DNA of 22,243 bases from the NCBI GenBank assembly GCA_050181375.1, contig JBFXDF010000038.1, positions 1 through 22,243 on the forward strand, read 5' to 3'. The notes below the pieces were generated by a model that searched no databases, was not told the origin of the DNA, and worked only from the letters and a program-made list of their open reading frames with translations. The DNA is from DATARH01 sp050181375. GTDB lineage: Bacteria > Pseudomonadota > Alphaproteobacteria > ATCC43930 > CGMCC-115725. Positions 1 through 6,834 of the stretch are shown piece by piece (within the stretch, counting starts at the first letter, position 1; each line of letters opens with the position of its first letter). The translations under genes were made by a program, and so were the position numbers.

Positions 1-1049
1 TCGGCCAGATGCAGTCCGGGTGCGGGTAGTCGGCGCCCCAGATGATGTTGTCCTCGCCGACCAGCGGCACAATCGGCTCCAGGTACTGGTCCTGCTGGTA
101 GGTCACAAAACCCTGGCGGCGGAAATAGTCGCTCGGCTTCATCTTGAAACCGAGGCTGCGCGCCCGATCCTCGTATTCGGTGTCGCAGCGGTCGAACACA
201 TAGGGCAGCCAGGTCACGCCCGACTCGGCGAGCACGAAGTTGAAATCGGGGTATTTCTCGCAGGCGCCGGAGGCGAGCAGCGAGGCCAGCACCTCCATCG
301 TGTCGAGCTGGAACAGCGTCGAGCGCACCAGCCGCCACTGCGTGAAGACCTCCTTTTCCATCTCCGGATTATCGGGGGCGCGCACGCCCTTGAACCCGGT
401 CGAGTGAAACGAGATCGGGAACTTGCACTCGGCCGACGCCTCCCACACCGCGAACCAGTCCGGATGATAGAGCGGCGGGGAGACGCGCTTGAAATGGAGG
501 TCGCCTCCCTTCAGCCCCATCCTGGCGCAGCGGCGCACCTCGGCGGCGGCGACTTTCGGGTCGGTGTTCGGGATGATGGCGAGCGGAAACACCCGGTTCG
601 GATCGGAGCGCTTTGCGAAATCGATTGCCCAGTCGTTGTAGCGGGCGTTGACCCAGTTGCGGATCTCGGCATCGTCGATCAGGTCGTTGACCATCAGACA
701 GCCGTAGATAAATTCCTTGTCGATCCCGTCACGATCGAGATCGGCGAGGCGCAACTCGGGCGTGGTCGGGCGCGGATTTGCCCCGGGATAGCTGTTCCAC
801 TCGAACCCGAGCCCGGCCATCTCGTCGATGTGGTCGAACATGCCCTTGGTGTAGGGCAGGAAACCGGGTCCGACCCCGTTCCACATGCCGCGATCGACAT
901 TGTCGCAGAACCAGTGCTGCCCGTCGTTGCGCTCCTCGACGCGCGGCACGAGGGATTTCCATTTGGCCGGCGCCTGCGCGGACCACAAATCGGCAGGGCA
1001 ATAAGTCAGGTCGATATGGTTGTCGCCGGAAATGATCTTGTGCTGCATG
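1..1049 (-). CDS. Amidohydrolase (amidohydrolase-2 family), 3' end cut off by the window edge
   Basis: About 349 codons are visible from an ATG at 1049, and the frame stays open to the left edge, so the C-terminus is missing. The protein starts MQHKIISGDNHIDL, which fits the metal-binding beta-strand that opens TIM-barrel amidohydrolases of the ACMSD/gamma-resorcylate-decarboxylase type. Later come FHSTGF (a likely metal-ligand His), LAESGVTWLPY and WGADYPHPD (a likely metal-ligand Asp), in the order expected for this family. No signal peptide is seen, so it is probably cytosolic. These enzymes hydrolyse or decarboxylate varied small molecules, and the substrate cannot be told from sequence. 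A GAGGAGC purine tract upstream of the ATG serves as ribosome site. It lies downstream of recA on the same strand, separated by about 170 bp with a hairpin, so it is probably a separate transcript. The family call is good; the specific activity is unknown. Confidence 0.85.
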
Positions 1050-1174
1050 CCCTCGTGCTCCTCGCTGGTTCCGCCAACGGCTCGTGCGGCAGACAGATTG
1101 CGCCGGATACACGGCCGCGAGCGCGCAGCGTAACGCGACGCAAGCCTCGCTTTCAACCGCGGTTACAAACTTTG

Positions 1175-1197
1175 CGGCGCAGTGCTGGGCTGCGCCG
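1175..1197 (-). terminator. Candidate recA transcription terminator hairpin
   Basis: A perfect 8-bp inverted repeat (CGGCGCAG / CTGCGCCG) with a 7-nt loop lies about 20 bp beyond the recA stop codon. On the minus strand it is followed by CAAAGTTTGT rather than a clean T run, so termination strength is uncertain. Its position between recA and the downstream amidohydrolase gene supports the call. Confidence 0.5.
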
Positions 1198-1216
1198 ATC
1201 GATCACACCGGACGCG

Positions 1217-2284
1217 TTATTCCTCGGCGGCCATGTCCGACGGCGAGGTCATCATCGCGTCGGCGACGAGCCCGGCGTTTTCGCGGATCGCGCGCTCGAT
1301 CGCGTCGGCGATCTCCGTGTGGTCCTTCAGGAAGGTTTTCGCGTTTTCACGGCCCTGGCCGATGCGCTGGCCGTCATGCGAGTACCACGAGCCGGATTTC
1401 TCGACAACGCCGGCCTGCACCCCGAGATCGATCAGTTCGCCGCGTTTCGAGACGCCTTCGCCATACATGATGTCGAAATCGACGGCTTTGAACGGCGGTG
1501 CCATCTTGTTCTTGACGACCTTGACGCGGGTCTGGTTGCCGGTGACCTGGTCGCGCTCCTTGATCGCGCCGATGCGGCGGATATCGAGCCGGACCGAGGC
1601 ATAGAATTTGAGTGCGTTGCCGCCGGTCGTCGTCTCCGGGCTGCCGAACATGACGCCGATCTTCATCCGTATCTGGTTGATGAAAATGACCATCGCGCGC
1701 GATCGCGAGATCGAGCCGGTCAGCTTGCGCAAGGCCTGGCTCATCAGCCGCGCGTGCAGCCCCATATGGCTGTCGCCCATCTCGCCCTCGAGTTCGGCGC
1801 GCGGCACCAGCGCCGCCACCGAATCGATGACGAGCACGTCGATGGCGCCGGAGCGCACCAGCGTATCGGCGATCTCGAGCGCCTGCTCGCCGGCGTCGGG
1901 TTGCGAGATCAGCAGATTGTCGATATCGACCCCGAGCTTTCTTGCATAGGCCGGGTCGAGCGCGTGCTCGGCGTCGATAAAGGCGCAGGTGCCGCCGCTC
2001 TTTTGCGCCTCGGCGATCACGTGCAGCGCCAGCGTCGTCTTGCCCGAGCTTTCCGGGCCGTAAATCTCGATGATGCGGCCGCGCGGCAGGCCGCCGATGC
2101 CGAGCGCGATGTCGAGCCCGAGCGAGCCGGTCGAGATCACGTCAATGTCCGAGGCGGTCTCGCGCGAGCCGAGCTTCATGATCGAGCCCTTGCCGAAGGC
2201 GCGCTCGATCTGGCCGAGCGCCGCGTCCAAAGCCCGCTGTCTGTCCATCATGTCCTTGTCCAAAAGGCGCAACGCGGTCTGCAT
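1217..2284 (-). CDS. recA: Recombinase RecA
   Basis: RecA forms ATP-dependent filaments on single-stranded DNA, drives homologous recombination and triggers LexA self-cleavage in the SOS response. From the ATG at 2284 the protein has 355 residues, normal for the family. Visible motifs are RALDAALGQIERAFGKGSIMKLG near the N-terminus, the Walker A GPESSGKT (about 76-83), DAEHALD with the catalytic Glu, Walker B VLVIDSVAAL (about 151-160), loop L1 EGEMGDSHMGL and loop L2 from INQIRMKIG to TTTGG. The C-terminal tail is short and acidic (SDMAAEE). The frame is open further upstream to 2407, but that extension would read through the LexA box and promoter. An ATG at 2251 with AAGGAC before it is an alternative start giving 344 residues. 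The gene is divergent from mazEF and appears monocistronic. Confidence 0.98.
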   Translation of the reverse strand: MQTALRLLDKDMMDRQRALDAALGQIERAFGKGSIMKLGSRETASDIDVISTGSLGLDIALGIGGLPRGRIIEIYGPESSGKTTLALHVIAEAQKSGGTCAFIDAEHALDPAYARKLGVDIDNLLISQPDAGEQALEIADTLVRSGAIDVLVIDSVAALVPRAELEGEMGDSHMGLHARLMSQALRKLTGSISRSRAMVIFINQIRMKIGVMFGSPETTTGGNALKFYASVRLDIRRIGAIKERDQVTGNQTRVKVVKNKMAPPFKAVDFDIMYGEGVSKRGELIDLGVQAGVVEKSGSWYSHDGQRIGQGRENAKTFLKDHTEIADAIERAIRENAGLVADAMMTSPSDMAAEE

Positions 2285-2344
2285 GGCCTCGCACTCTCTT
2301 TTATTCCACACCGGGCATGCACGCGCAACGTGCACCGGACAGCA

Positions 2345-2373
2345 ATGATGTACTCGTTTTGTTCGGAGGTCAA
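2345..2373 (-). promoter_or_regulatory. recA promoter (sigma-70 type)
   Basis: On the minus strand TTGACC (2368-2373) and CATCAT (2345-2350) are separated by exactly 17 bp, a good -35/-10 pair about 60 bp upstream of the recA start. The LexA box sits in the spacer and touches the -10, as expected for an SOS promoter. This is read by eye, not scored. Confidence 0.65.
2350..2364 (-). promoter_or_regulatory. Candidate LexA (SOS) box of recA
   Basis: Read on the minus strand this is GAAC-AAAACGA-GTAC. The LexA operator of many Alphaproteobacteria is the direct repeat GTTC-N7-GTTC (GAAC-N7-GAAC on the other strand), so this site matches with one substitution in the second half. Its place inside the recA promoter spacer is strong contextual support. 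Inference: LexA bound here blocks RNA polymerase until DNA damage. Confidence 0.7.
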
Positions 2374-2386
2374 GCGCCGTGATCGC

Positions 2387-2415
2387 TTGCCGCACGACGT
2401 GGATCACGTTATAAC
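2387..2415 (+). promoter_or_regulatory. mazEF promoter candidate
   Basis: TTGCCG (2387-2392) and TATAAC (2410-2415) are spaced by 17 bp. The -10 differs from consensus at one base, and it lies 27 bp upstream of the mazE start. The -35 is only 13 bp from the -35 of the divergent recA promoter. Confidence 0.55.
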
Positions 2416-2427
2416 AAAATTAAACCG

Positions 2428-2442
2428 TTCCGAGGTACGGAA
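2428..2442 (+). promoter_or_regulatory. Inverted repeat over the mazE ribosome site, possible antitoxin operator
   Basis: TTCCG-AGGTA-CGGAA is a perfect 5-bp inverted repeat just downstream of the predicted -10, ending directly before the mazE ATG and containing its GAGG ribosome site. MazE/AbrB-type antitoxins generally repress their own operon by binding palindromes near the promoter, so this is a reasonable autoregulatory operator. The repeat is short, so chance is possible. Confidence 0.4.
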
Positions 2443-2697
2443 ATGCGCGCGCCAGTGCGGAAACTGGGGAATTCATCCGGCGTCATCATTCCGAAATCGC
2501 TGCTGGACGAGGTCGGGGTGGGGGTCGGCGATGCGATGGAGATCAGCCTGCAGGAGGGCCGAATCGTGCTGGCTCCGGTTCGGCGGCGCGCACGCGCCGG
2601 CTGGAGCAATGCCTCCAAGGCCATCGCCGAGGCCGACGACGACGCGCTCGTCTGGCCCGAATTCGGCAATGCTGGGGATGAAGCGCTCGACTGGTGA
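2443..2697 (+). CDS. mazE: MazE-type antitoxin (AbrB/SpoVT swapped-hairpin domain)
   Basis: This 84-residue protein begins MRAPVRKLGNSSGVIIPKSLLDEVGVGVGDAMEI, the classic looped-hinge AbrB/MazE DNA-binding fold with the KLGNSxGVxIPK motif at about residues 7-18. The C-terminal half (about 50-84, acidic, ending FGNAGDEALDW) would be the flexible segment that wraps the toxin. It is expected to neutralise the MazF partner encoded directly downstream and to repress the operon together with it. The ATG at 2443 follows GAGGTACGGAA, a usable ribosome site. The stop codon overlaps the toxin start by 4 bp, so the two are translationally coupled. Family assignment is firm; the DNA target is inferred. 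Confidence 0.93.
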   Translation: MRAPVRKLGNSSGVIIPKSLLDEVGVGVGDAMEISLQEGRIVLAPVRRRARAGWSNASKAIAEADDDALVWPEFGNAGDEALDW

Positions 2698-3023
2698 GGT
2701 CATCGGTTGCGCGCGGCGAAATCTGGCTTGCCGCCCTCGATCCGACGATCGGGTCGGAAATCCAGAAGACGCGGCCCTGCGTCGTCATTTCCCCGCCCGA
2801 GATGCACGATTATTTGCGCACTGTAATTGTTGCGCCGATGACCACCGGCAGCCGGCCGGCACCCTATCGCATCGCGCTCCGCTTCCAAGGCAAGGATGGG
2901 TTTGTACGGCTCGATCAAATTCGCACGCTCGACAAGCAGCGGATGATCGGGCGGCTTGGTGCCGTCAATTCGCGCACGCTCCGCGCCGTTCTCGCGGCGC
3001 TGCACGAAATGTTCGCGGAATAG
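2694..3023 (+). CDS. mazF: MazF/PemK-type endoribonuclease toxin
   Basis: The protein has 109 residues from a GTG start that overlaps the antitoxin stop (GTGA). It carries the family hallmarks RGEIWLAALDPTIGSEIQKTRPCVVIS (about 7-33), TVIVAPMTTGSRPAPYRI (about 43-60) and GFVRLDQIRTLDKQRMIGRLG (about 69-89). MazF toxins cut single-stranded mRNA at short sequence motifs and slow growth when the labile antitoxin is lost. The Arg and Thr of the active-site region (QKTRP and VAPMT) are present, so the toxin looks intact. The recognition sequence cannot be predicted from this. An unusual Cys replaces the more common small residue in TRPxVVIS. The pair is chromosomal and sits next to recA, with no mobile-element boundary visible. 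Confidence 0.94.
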   Translation: MRSSVARGEIWLAALDPTIGSEIQKTRPCVVISPPEMHDYLRTVIVAPMTTGSRPAPYRIALRFQGKDGFVRLDQIRTLDKQRMIGRLGAVNSRTLRAVLAALHEMFAE

Positions 3024-3047
3024 AGAGCCGGGAGTGTTCGACTTACT

Positions 3048-4340
3048 CTATTCGGCGGCGTTCTTGCGGCCGTAGCGGCGGACGCGCAGATCGGCCTGCT
3101 CCTTGTGGCCCCAGAAACGCTCGACGGCGCACAGCCGGCTGCAATATTCGCCGATCATCGCGCTCGCTTCGGGGGTCTTTATCTCCTGATAGGTGCAGGT
3201 TTTGAGGAACTTGCCCACCCACAGCCCGCCAGTGTAGCGCGCCGCGCCCTTGGTCGGCAGGGTATGGTTGGTGCCGATCACCTTGTCGCCATAGGAGACG
3301 TTGGTTTCGGGGCCGAGAAACAGGGCGCCGTAATTGTGGAGGCGGTCGAGCCAGCGCCGCGGCTCGCGGCACAGCACCTCGACATGCTCGGCGGCGATGC
3401 GGTCGGCCTCGGCGACCATTTCGTCGTCATTGGCGCACAGGATGATTTCGCCGAAATCGCGCCACGCGACCCCGGCGACATCGGCGGTCGGGAGAGTTTC
3501 GAGTTGGCGCGCGACTTCGGCGACGACCTCGCGCGCGAGTTTTTCGCAGGTGGTCAGCAGGATCGCCGGCGAGGTCGGGCCGTGCTCGGCCTGGCCCAGC
3601 AGGTCGGTCGCGCACATCCCGGCATCGGCCGAATCGTCGGCGATCACAAGAATTTCGGTCGGGCCGGCGAACAGGTCGATGCCGACCTTGCCATAGAGCT
3701 GGCGTTTGGCCTCGGCGACATAGGCGTTGCCCGGCCCGACCAGCATATCCACCGGGCGAAACGTCTCGGTGCCGAGCGCCATCGCCGCGACCGCCTGGAC
3801 GCCGCCGAGGACGTAAATCTCGTCGGCGCCGGCGAGATGCATCGCGGCGATCGTCTCGGGGTGCGGCATGCCCCGGTTCGGCGGCGTGCAGGCGGCGATG
3901 TGGCCGACCCCGGCGACGCGCGCCGTGACAACAGACATATGCGCCGACGCGACCATCGGATAGCGGCCGCCCGGCACGTAACAGCCGACGCTGCCGACCG
4001 GAATGTGTCGGTGCCCGAGCACAATGCCGGGCAAGGTCTCGACCTCGACATCGCGCATCGCTTGGCGCTGGATCTCGGCGAAGTTGCGGATTTGTTGTTG
4101 GGCGAAGCGGATGTCGTCCAGGGTCTGCGGCGCGACCTTGGCGAGCATCGCGGCGATGTCGCTGTCGGACAGGCGGAAGCTCGGCGGCGACCAGCTGTCG
4201 AAGCGCTCGCTGAGATCGCGCACGGCGCGGTCGCCGCGGGCGCGGACATCGGCGATGATTGTCTCGACCGCGGTGCGAACCTTCGCGTCGGCCTCTTCCT
4301 GCCGACCGGCCAGCGCCGCCGTCTTGATGTGCCGAGGCAT
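3048..4340 (-). CDS. Histidinol dehydrogenase family protein, possibly a sulfopropanediol-dehydrogenase-like paralogue
   Basis: The 430-residue protein starts at the ATG at 4340, preceded by GGGAGAT; a longer frame to 4472 runs into a palindromic repeat and is rejected. It shows the HisD-family zinc and catalytic residues: GQAEHGP (Q250, H253), AAEHVEVL (E318, H319), YGDKVIGTNHTLPT (D352) and a C-terminal His (FWGHKEQ, H412). The NAD-binding region VGPGNAYVAEAKRQLYGKVGID is typical. However, the segments RYTGGLWVGKFLKTCTYQEI and LCAVERFWGHKEQADLRVRRYG look more like the HpsN branch, which oxidises 2,3-dihydroxypropane-1-sulfonate, than like biosynthetic HisD. No other his gene is nearby, which also argues against a histidine role. 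Family membership is certain; the substrate is not. The closest upstream gene on this strand is sufT, with a hairpin element between them. Confidence 0.88.
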   Translation of the reverse strand: MPRHIKTAALAGRQEEADAKVRTAVETIIADVRARGDRAVRDLSERFDSWSPPSFRLSDSDIAAMLAKVAPQTLDDIRFAQQQIRNFAEIQRQAMRDVEVETLPGIVLGHRHIPVGSVGCYVPGGRYPMVASAHMSVVTARVAGVGHIAACTPPNRGMPHPETIAAMHLAGADEIYVLGGVQAVAAMALGTETFRPVDMLVGPGNAYVAEAKRQLYGKVGIDLFAGPTEILVIADDSADAGMCATDLLGQAEHGPTSPAILLTTCEKLAREVVAEVARQLETLPTADVAGVAWRDFGEIILCANDDEMVAEADRIAAEHVEVLCREPRRWLDRLHNYGALFLGPETNVSYGDKVIGTNHTLPTKGAARYTGGLWVGKFLKTCTYQEIKTPEASAMIGEYCSRLCAVERFWGHKEQADLRVRRYGRKNAAE

Positions 4341-4436
4341 CGAAATCTCCCAATGGAAGCGCGGGCCGGAGCGGGTTCCGTCCTGCCGGAGCTGCTCTGG
4401 CGGCGCGCTGCAGCAATTGAGATTAAACCAATACGG

Positions 4437-4513
4437 CGGTCCCGGCGAAGGCCGGGATCCACCCTTCAGCATCTCGGAGCTGGATAAATGGGCCCCGGCC
4501 TTCGCCGGGACCG
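4437..4513. repeat. Long palindromic extragenic element between sufT and the HisD-like gene
   Basis: Perfect 20-bp arms (4437-4456 and 4494-4513, core CCCGGCGAAGGCCGGG and its complement) flank a 37-nt spacer that holds a smaller CAGC/GCTG hairpin. The CCCGGCCTTCGCCGGG core resembles a dispersed extragenic repeat common in alphaproteobacterial genomes. In RNA it would be a very stable hairpin just after sufT, so it may also end the suf transcript, although no T run follows. Confidence 0.8.
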
Positions 4514-4533
4514 TGGTGAACCGGTCGGGCCGC

Positions 4534-4944
4534 TTATAACAGGCCCAGTTCGAGCTTGGCTTCCTCGGTCATGCGGTCGCGGTCCCAGGGTGGGGTCCAG
4601 ACCAGCTTGACGCGCACCTCGCTGACCCCCGGCACCGAGGAGACGGCGTTCTCGACCTCGCCGGGCATGCTCTGCGCGACCGGGCATGCCGGAGTCGTCA
4701 AGGTCATCTCGACATAGACGATGCCGCCCTGCTTGACGGTCAATTCGTAGATCAGCCCGAGTTCGACGATGTTGACCGGGATCTCCGGGTCGTAGACCGC
4801 TCGCAGCGCATCGAGCACCGGTTCCAGCAGGTCGGGATCGTCGTCGCCCTCGGGGCGCTCGACGCCCTCGGTTTCGGGCGGCGGCTCCGGCGCAAAATCG
4901 AAATAATCGGGACGGTAATCGGGGCGCTGCTCGCTGGTTGCCAT
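4534..4944 (-). CDS. sufT: SUF system Fe-S assembly protein SufT (MIP18/DUF59 family)
   Basis: From the ATG at 4944 (AGGAC upstream) the product has 136 residues. The first 36 or so are acidic and low in complexity (PEPPPETEGVERPEGDDD). The MIP18/DUF59 domain follows, with ALRAVYDPEIPVNIVELGLIYEL (about 46-68) and TLTTPACPVAQSMP holding the conserved Cys (C87). The end is VWTPPWDRDRMTEEAKLELGLL. SufT helps mature Fe-S proteins, acting late in assembly or as an accessory carrier, in the cytosol. It is the last gene of the suf cluster, 142 bp after sufU; that gap contains a palindromic element. The frame is open up to 5079, but the extra residues come from the repeat and lack family similarity, so the shorter start is chosen. 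Confidence 0.93.
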   Translation of the reverse strand: MATSEQRPDYRPDYFDFAPEPPPETEGVERPEGDDDPDLLEPVLDALRAVYDPEIPVNIVELGLIYELTVKQGGIVYVEMTLTTPACPVAQSMPGEVENAVSSVPGVSEVRVKLVWTPPWDRDRMTEEAKLELGLL

Positions 4945-4979
4945 AACGTCCTGCTCCCTCTCGCGCATCATCGGTGACC

Positions 4980-5022
4980 GGTCCTTCGAGACGGCACTTC
5001 TCGTCTCCTCGGGATGCGGACC
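4980..5022. repeat. Palindromic repeat in the sufU-sufT gap
   Basis: An inner stem GAGACG/CGTCTC (4988-4993 and 5002-5007) and an outer stem GGTCC/GGACC (4980-4984 and 5018-5022) form a nested hairpin. The pattern TCCTTCGAGACG...CGTCTCCTCGGGATG resembles a widespread extragenic repeat of alphaproteobacteria. It lies inside the suf transcript and could affect mRNA processing between sufU and sufT. Confidence 0.65.
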
Positions 5023-5086
5023 CGGCTTCGCGTCCCACAATCCCGTCCTGGCGAGGAGCCGCCGCGCGGCGTCGCGCACCGTGAAG

Positions 5087-5566
5087 CTACTCCGTCTTGA
5101 CCGTCTTTACCGCGTCGCCGGCCAGCCCGGATTTGAGCGCGGCCTCGAAGGCGTGCCACGGCAAGGTCGCGCATTTGACGCGCACCGGGTACGCCTTGAC
5201 CCCGGTCAGCGGTTCGAGCCGGTCGACGTCGTCCTGCAACGTTTCGGGCGGGTCGTCGGTCTGGCCGCCGGTCACCTTCGCGTGAAACTGCGCGAACAGA
5301 GCGCGCGCCTGGGCGAGCGTCTTGCCCTTCAGCACCTCGGTCATCAGCGACGACGACGCGGTCGAGATCGCGCAGCCGCGTCCCTCGAAGCTGACATCGT
5401 CGATCCGGTCGCCGCTGATTGTCAGATAAACCGTGACCCGGTCGCCGCACAGTGGGTTGTGGCCGCGCGCCAGGTGCGTCGGATGCGGGAGCGCGTGAAA
5501 ATTGCGCGGGTGCCGGCCGTGGTCGAGGATGATGTCCTGGTAAAGTTCGCGCAGATTATCGCTCAT
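5087..5566 (-). CDS. sufU: SufU-type sulfur-transfer protein (IscU/NifU N-terminal family)
   Basis: The 159-residue protein has the three conserved cysteines of the IscU fold: NPLCGD (C40 with D42), GRGCAIS (C65) and VKCATLPWH (C132). The C65-C132 spacing is much wider than in IscU because of an insertion (about 100-125, GGQTDDPPETLQDDVDRLEPL) that marks the SufU subgroup. Family knowledge says SufU binds zinc through Cys/Asp and accepts persulfide from SufS rather than acting as the main cluster scaffold; SufBCD is the scaffold here. Its start overlaps the sufS stop by 4 bp (ATGA), so translation is coupled. No sufE or sufA is present in the window, which agrees with SufU being the SufS partner. 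Confidence 0.95.
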   Translation of the reverse strand: MSDNLRELYQDIILDHGRHPRNFHALPHPTHLARGHNPLCGDRVTVYLTISGDRIDDVSFEGRGCAISTASSSLMTEVLKGKTLAQARALFAQFHAKVTGGQTDDPPETLQDDVDRLEPLTGVKAYPVRVKCATLPWHAFEAALKSGLAGDAVKTVKTE

Positions 5567-6831
5567 GGCCGAAACATCTCCCGGCAGGCCGCGATCGCCT
5601 CGGCGAGGCGGTCGATGTCGTTCTCGTCGTTATAGACGCCGAGCGAGGCGCGCACCGTGCCGGAGACACCGAGCTTTTCCATCAGCGGCTGAGCGCAATG
5701 GTGCCCGACGCGGACCGCGACATCGTGGCGGTCGAGCACGGTGCCGACATCGTGCGGGTGCACGCCGTCGAGATTGAATGAAAACACGCTGATGCGCCGC
5801 TGCCCGCCCGGTACGACGGTGACGCCCGGGAGGCGCGAGAGCCGGTCGATCGCGTAGCCGGTCAGGGCTTCCTCGTGGTTGCGAATCGCCTCGCGGCCGA
5901 TCCGTTCGATAAAATCGCAGGCGAGGCCGAGACCGACCGCGCCGGCGATGTCGGGGGTGCCGGCCTCGAAACGGTGCGGCGGGTCCTGAAAGTCGGTGTG
6001 GTCGAATTCGACATTGAGGATCGTGCCGCCGCCGGTCTGCCATGGCGGCATCGCCTCGAGCACGTCCCAGCGCGCCCACAGCACGCCGATCCCGGTCGGA
6101 CCGTAGGCTTTATGGCCGGAAAACACATAGAAATCACACCCCAGCGCGCGCACATCGACCGGCATGCGCGGTACCGCCTGACAGCCGTCGATCAACACCC
6201 TCGCGCCATGCTCGTGTGCCCGTGCGACGATGCGCTCGACCGGCAAGGTCGCGCCGGTCACGTTCGAGACATGCGTTACCGCGACGAGCCGGGTGCGCGG
6301 CGACAGCAACTTTTCGAACCGCGCAAGGTCAAACTCGCCGGTGGCGTCGGTCGGCGCGACCACCAGCTTCAGCCCGAGCCGGTCACGCAGCTGCTGCCAT
6401 GGCACGATGTTCGAGTGATGCTCGACATCGCTGATCAGGATTTCGTCGCCGACGTTCAGGTTCGCCGGTCCCCAGCTCTTTGCGACGAGGTTGATCGCCT
6501 CGGTGGCGCCGCGCACGAACACGATCTCGCGGTCGGCTGCGGCGTTGAGCAGGGCGCGCACCTTTTCGCGCGCCTCCTCGAACCGGTCGGTCGAGCGGGC
6601 GCTGAGGCGATACACCCCGCGATGCACGTTGGCGTATTCGGTGCGGTAGAACTCGGCGATGCCGTCGATCACGTGACGCGGCTTCTGCGCGCTGGCACCG
6701 GAATCGAGAAACACCAGACCGGGGTTGTTGTCGAAGATCGGGAATTCCCGCTTGATGCGGCCGACATCGAGACAAGCCGCGGCAAACCCGCGTGTTGCCG
6801 GCTCGACGCTGCGCAACGGTGCTGATGCCAT
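5563..6831 (-). CDS. sufS: Cysteine desulfurase SufS
   Basis: SufS is a PLP enzyme that takes sulfur from L-cysteine as a protein persulfide and passes it to a partner, here probably SufU. The 422-residue length is typical of group II desulfurases. Visible features are LVFLDSGASAQKP (about 39-51), VRGATEAINLVAKSWG (about 106-121), VEHHSNIVPWQ with the His over PLP (about 136-146), the PLP lysine in FSGHKAYGPTG (K241), GTPDIAGAVGLG (about 291-302) and the persulfide cysteine in RVGHHCAQPLM (C379). DSGAS in place of the more usual DNAAS, and DGCQAVPRMPVDV in place of DGAQAVPH, are minor differences. The start lies 3 bp past the sufD stop, with GAGGA as ribosome site, so it belongs to the suf operon. 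Confidence 0.97.
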   Translation of the reverse strand: MASAPLRSVEPATRGFAAACLDVGRIKREFPIFDNNPGLVFLDSGASAQKPRHVIDGIAEFYRTEYANVHRGVYRLSARSTDRFEEAREKVRALLNAAADREIVFVRGATEAINLVAKSWGPANLNVGDEILISDVEHHSNIVPWQQLRDRLGLKLVVAPTDATGEFDLARFEKLLSPRTRLVAVTHVSNVTGATLPVERIVARAHEHGARVLIDGCQAVPRMPVDVRALGCDFYVFSGHKAYGPTGIGVLWARWDVLEAMPPWQTGGGTILNVEFDHTDFQDPPHRFEAGTPDIAGAVGLGLACDFIERIGREAIRNHEEALTGYAIDRLSRLPGVTVVPGGQRRISVFSFNLDGVHPHDVGTVLDRHDVAVRVGHHCAQPLMEKLGVSGTVRASLGVYNDENDIDRLAEAIAACREMFRP

Positions 6832-6834
6832 ACG

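Noticed and set aside
20..3205. A plus-strand open frame of more than 1000 codons across the amidohydrolase and recA
   Set aside because: It lies antisense to two well-recognised genes and has no family motif. Long antisense frames are usual in GC-rich genes with strong third-position bias.
3105..4487. Plus-strand open frame of 460 codons
   Set aside because: Antisense to the HisD-family gene, with Arg/Ala/Gly/Asp-rich low-information composition and no motif.
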